Source: Candidatus Stercoripulliclostridium merdigallinarum (GTDB lineage: Bacteria; Bacillota; Clostridia; Christensenellales; DTU072). Taken from it: a stretch of DNA of 8,018 nucleotides. The DNA lies in assembly GCA_018714575.1 (NCBI GenBank), contig DVNF01000116.1, forward strand, positions 1-8,018, read 5' to 3'. Below, piece after piece: positions 6,338-8,018 of the stretch. The position numbers and the translations under genes are program-made. The notes under the pieces were generated by a model that saw only the letters and a program-made list of their open reading frames with translations, made no database searches and was not told where the DNA came from. Position 1 is the stretch's first letter. Every line of letters starts with the position of its first letter.

Positions 6338-6363
6338 AAAGTCCGCCTCGGGGCGGACTTTTT
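6338..6363. terminator. Strong intrinsic terminator downstream of the ferritin-like gene
   Basis: A perfect 10-bp stem, AAAGTCCGCC and GGCGGACTTT, around a TCGG loop. On the plus strand a TTTTT run ends it; on the minus strand only TTT follows before GCG. It lies 74 nt beyond the stop of the minus-strand ferritin-like gene and ahead of the operon promoter, so it most likely insulates these two. The better U-tract is on the plus strand, where no gene ends. Confidence 0.75.
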
Positions 6364-6436
6364 GAATTACGCTGTAACTTTTTTACGACGGATCGATTTA
6401 ACGATGACGAAACTCCGTTATCATTTCAAGCCATGA

Positions 6437-7696
6437 CTATTTGACTACCCTGCCCAAAGTAGTGTTGTCCCTGTCCCTGGGGCGTAAGGCGGCAACGGGA
6501 TTCGGGGCGTCCTCGTAGCGGTAATCTTCGCCGAATTTTTTGATCGTGCGTTTGATAACCGCATGCGACGGCACGGATTCCGGATCGCCGTTGATCATAC
6601 GCTGATACGCGGCAAAATCCGAATTTTCGTCCAGGTGGTCCACCAGAATATAACCGTCCTTTTCAGCCGTCAGTTCCGACGTTCTTTCCAACACCCTTCT
6701 GATAAATTCCTTGTTGGAACCGAATTTCAAAGGTTCGGGGAATCGGGTAACCTTTAACAGGCTTTCGGGAGTCTTATTTTCATATTTTTTCAAAAATTCA
6801 ACGGCTTTTTTCAAGTGCGCCGCTTCCATTTCGTAATGCGATTCGTATATGCTTTTGATATTCGGATCGCTTTCGTCCAAAGCCATCGAATAATATAAAT
6901 AAGCTTCGGTATATTCGTGCAGCACCCAATTTTCCAACCATGTCAAATTGGGATCCAACAGGCTTTCGTATTGAGTAACGTGTTCTTCCTCTACCATAGC
7001 TATTTCTGCATACAGTTTTCTGCCCTCTTCATTCGGATAAAACGCGCCGACGTTCATATAGTAGTTCATCGTCTGCTGTTCGGCGGCGGTGATTATGTTC
7101 GCGGTCAATGCCGAGAAGGGATCGGAAGAATTCAGGCACATCGACGGTTTTACGTTGTCGGCGGCGAAGCGGTGTTCGGCGATAGTCGGGCGTGCGGGAG
7201 TTATTTCCGTAAATTTCCCTACCAACATATCGGCGTCGATATTGTAATCGGTCTTTAAAAGATTGGAAAACCTGTATAGATGATCGAAATCTTCCAGAAG
7301 AGCGAAGTTTAAAGCCTGCTTGTTCGTTTCATTAGTTTCGCGCTCCGACAATATCGCAGTCAGATCTACCGCGAGCTGTTCGTATGCGATAGTCGTTTCC
7401 AGGATATTTTCGTCAACGGGTTTCAGATGCGACAAACGTTTTTGTTGCTGTTGTTCCTGGGAACGCACAACGGCAAGTTCGCGTTTCAGATCCATATCCT
7501 GAGTATGCCTTGCGAATTGATGCAAGAACCAATTAGCCTCGAATTCTGTGCCGTTCATCAGGATCAAGCGAACTTTGGTATACGGCGCGGTTTTTAATTT
7601 ATCGTAAGGTTTCGGCGCCATATCTTTCCAATTCATAAAGTATTCCTTTAACGGCTTTGTGGTCACTTGAAAGGGATCAGCTAAAATTTTGTTCAT
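6437..7696 (-). CDS. Ferritin-like diiron-type protein of unknown function
   Basis: 419 residues from the ATG at 7696. The second half (about 195-305) is a ferritin-like four-helix bundle with a full set of metal ligands in order: Glu206, E236-x-x-H239 (in MVEEEHV), Glu264 (in HEYTEAYLYY), and E291-x-x-H294 (in EMEAAHL), spaced about 30 and 27 residues as in other diiron carboxylate proteins. The first half (about 50-150) is also helical, with a Q-rich run (QEQQQQKRL, 80-88) and a DxxH (136-139) in LLEDFDHLYRF, so it may be a diverged second bundle. The C-terminal 110 residues are charged and hold no motif that I know. No signal peptide, so cytoplasmic. Ferritin-like proteins store iron, reduce peroxide or oxidise substrates; the reaction here is unknown. 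GGAGGT (7701-7706, complement) fixes the start; an in-frame TTG 30 codons upstream is unlikely. Probably a single-gene unit. Confidence 0.8.
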   Translation of the reverse strand: MNKILADPFQVTTKPLKEYFMNWKDMAPKPYDKLKTAPYTKVRLILMNGTEFEANWFLHQFARHTQDMDLKRELAVVRSQEQQQQKRLSHLKPVDENILETTIAYEQLAVDLTAILSERETNETNKQALNFALLEDFDHLYRFSNLLKTDYNIDADMLVGKFTEITPARPTIAEHRFAADNVKPSMCLNSSDPFSALTANIITAAEQQTMNYYMNVGAFYPNEEGRKLYAEIAMVEEEHVTQYESLLDPNLTWLENWVLHEYTEAYLYYSMALDESDPNIKSIYESHYEMEAAHLKKAVEFLKKYENKTPESLLKVTRFPEPLKFGSNKEFIRRVLERTSELTAEKDGYILVDHLDENSDFAAYQRMINGDPESVPSHAVIKRTIKKFGEDYRYEDAPNPVAALRPRDRDNTTLGRVVK

Positions 7697-7700
7697 ATTA

Positions 7701-7706
7701 ACCTCC
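7701..7706 (-). promoter_or_regulatory. Ribosome binding site fixing the ferritin-like protein start
   Basis: GGAGGT on the minus strand, 4 nt before the ATG at 7696 (5 nt counting from GGAGG). It makes the TTG at 7786, which has no such site, an unlikely start. No convincing -35/-10 pair was found for this gene in 7707-7850; TATTAT and TTGCCA-like stretches occur but with poor spacing. Confidence 0.85.
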
Positions 7707-7854
7707 GAAATAAATTCAATTATTCGAAGTATCCCCGTCGAAAAGCGTTTTAAACGTATATGTAATAATAAGTTCGGCTTTGGCAAAAACGGTTACAAGC
7801 GTGTCTGCAGCGCCTACCGACGCTAAAAAACGACAAAGAACCTATCAAAAAAAG

Positions 7855-7883
7855 TTGACTATGCACCGATAATATGCTAGATT
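7855..7883 (+). promoter_or_regulatory. Promoter of tRNA-Pro
   Basis: -35 TTGACT (7855-7860), a 17-bp spacer, and -10 TAGATT (7878-7883) preceded by TGC, giving an extended -10 (TGnTAGATT). Transcription would start near 7890, only a few bases before the mature tRNA 5' end. Confidence 0.75.
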
Positions 7884-7891
7884 AGATAGGA

Positions 7892-7968
7892 CGAGGTGTA
7901 GCGCAGTTTGGTAGCGCGCTTGGTTCGGGACCAAGAGGCCATGGGTTCAAATCCCGTCACCTCGACCA
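7892..7968 (+). tRNA. tRNA-Pro, anticodon CGG
   Basis: 77 nt with the full cloverleaf. Acceptor CGAGGTG (7892-7898) pairs perfectly with CACCTCG (7958-7964), then discriminator A and encoded CCA (7966-7968). D stem GCGC/GCGC; anticodon stem CTTGG/CCAAG around TTCGGGA, anticodon CGG at 7926-7928; 5-nt variable loop; T stem ATGGG/CCCGT with one G-U pair and loop TTCAAAT. It reads the proline codon CCG. It has its own promoter and terminator and no tRNA neighbours in the window. Confidence 0.97.
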
Positions 7969-7978
7969 AACCGAGGAT

Positions 7979-8005
7979 AAGGGCGCGTGTCTAGCGCCCT
8001 TTTTT
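7979..8005 (+). terminator. Intrinsic terminator of tRNA-Pro
   Basis: AAGGGCGC (7979-7986) pairs with GCGCCCTT (7994-8001) around a 7-nt loop; a run of six T follows the GC stem (8000-8005). It lies 10 nt after the CCA end, so the tRNA is transcribed as a single-gene unit. Confidence 0.92.
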
Positions 8006-8018
8006 CATATTTTAGTGC

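Noticed and set aside
6289..6453. Short plus-strand open frame starting at the ATG at 6289
   Set aside because: It reads through the terminator hairpin, has no ribosome site, and its translation (PPRGGLF) is what terminator stems usually give.
7697..7786. TTG start adding 30 residues to the ferritin-like protein
   Set aside because: GGAGGT directly precedes the ATG at 7696; the extra stretch overlaps the AT-rich upstream region and has no ribosome site.

Overview
The window looks like a chromosomal stretch from an uncultured, probably gut-associated member of the Firmicutes (Clostridia-like). This is an inference from purine-rich GGAGG-type ribosome sites close to most starts, near-consensus TTGACA/TATAAT-type promoters in AT-rich spacers, compact intrinsic terminators, a tRNA with an encoded CCA end, and a mix of gene families common in gut Clostridia. 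No phage, insertion sequence, CRISPR array or rRNA was seen.

Layout. Positions 1-1238 (minus) hold the first 412 codons of a secreted or membrane-anchored surface protein with bacterial Ig-like (Big2-type) repeats; its 3' end lies outside the window. It has a near-perfect promoter (1362-1391) and a leader of about 117 nt that can fold. Divergent from it is a stand-alone FkbM-family methyltransferase (1590-2516, plus), preceded by an exact 11-bp tandem repeat that may be a regulator site. This gene converges on a minus-strand operon across a shared bidirectional terminator (2633-2668).

The operon (2737-6148, transcribed right to left) contains a GPH-family (MelB-like) sugar:cation symporter, a lipoprotein of unrecognised family that starts 1 nt after the symporter stop, and an N-acetylneuraminate lyase (nanA) with all the expected catalytic residues. 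A TTGACA-N17-TATCAT promoter with an imperfect palindrome over its -10 box drives it. The simplest reading is sialic acid (or a related nonulosonate) uptake followed by cleavage to N-acetylmannosamine and pyruvate. GPH transporters are not among the well-known sialate carriers and no nanE or nanK lies alongside, so the lipoprotein-transporter pair is the part of the window most likely to be new.

Upstream of the operon, on the same strand, is a 419-residue ferritin-like protein (6437-7696) with a complete E / ExxH / E / ExxH diiron ligand set in its second half and a second helical, partly ferritin-like region in its first half. The window ends with a single tRNA-Pro(CGG) gene on the plus strand (7892-7968), with its own promoter and terminator.

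The first printed in-frame starts for the symporter and the ferritin-like protein would be TTG codons lying upstream of strong ribosome sites. I have moved both starts downstream to the ATG codons served by those sites.
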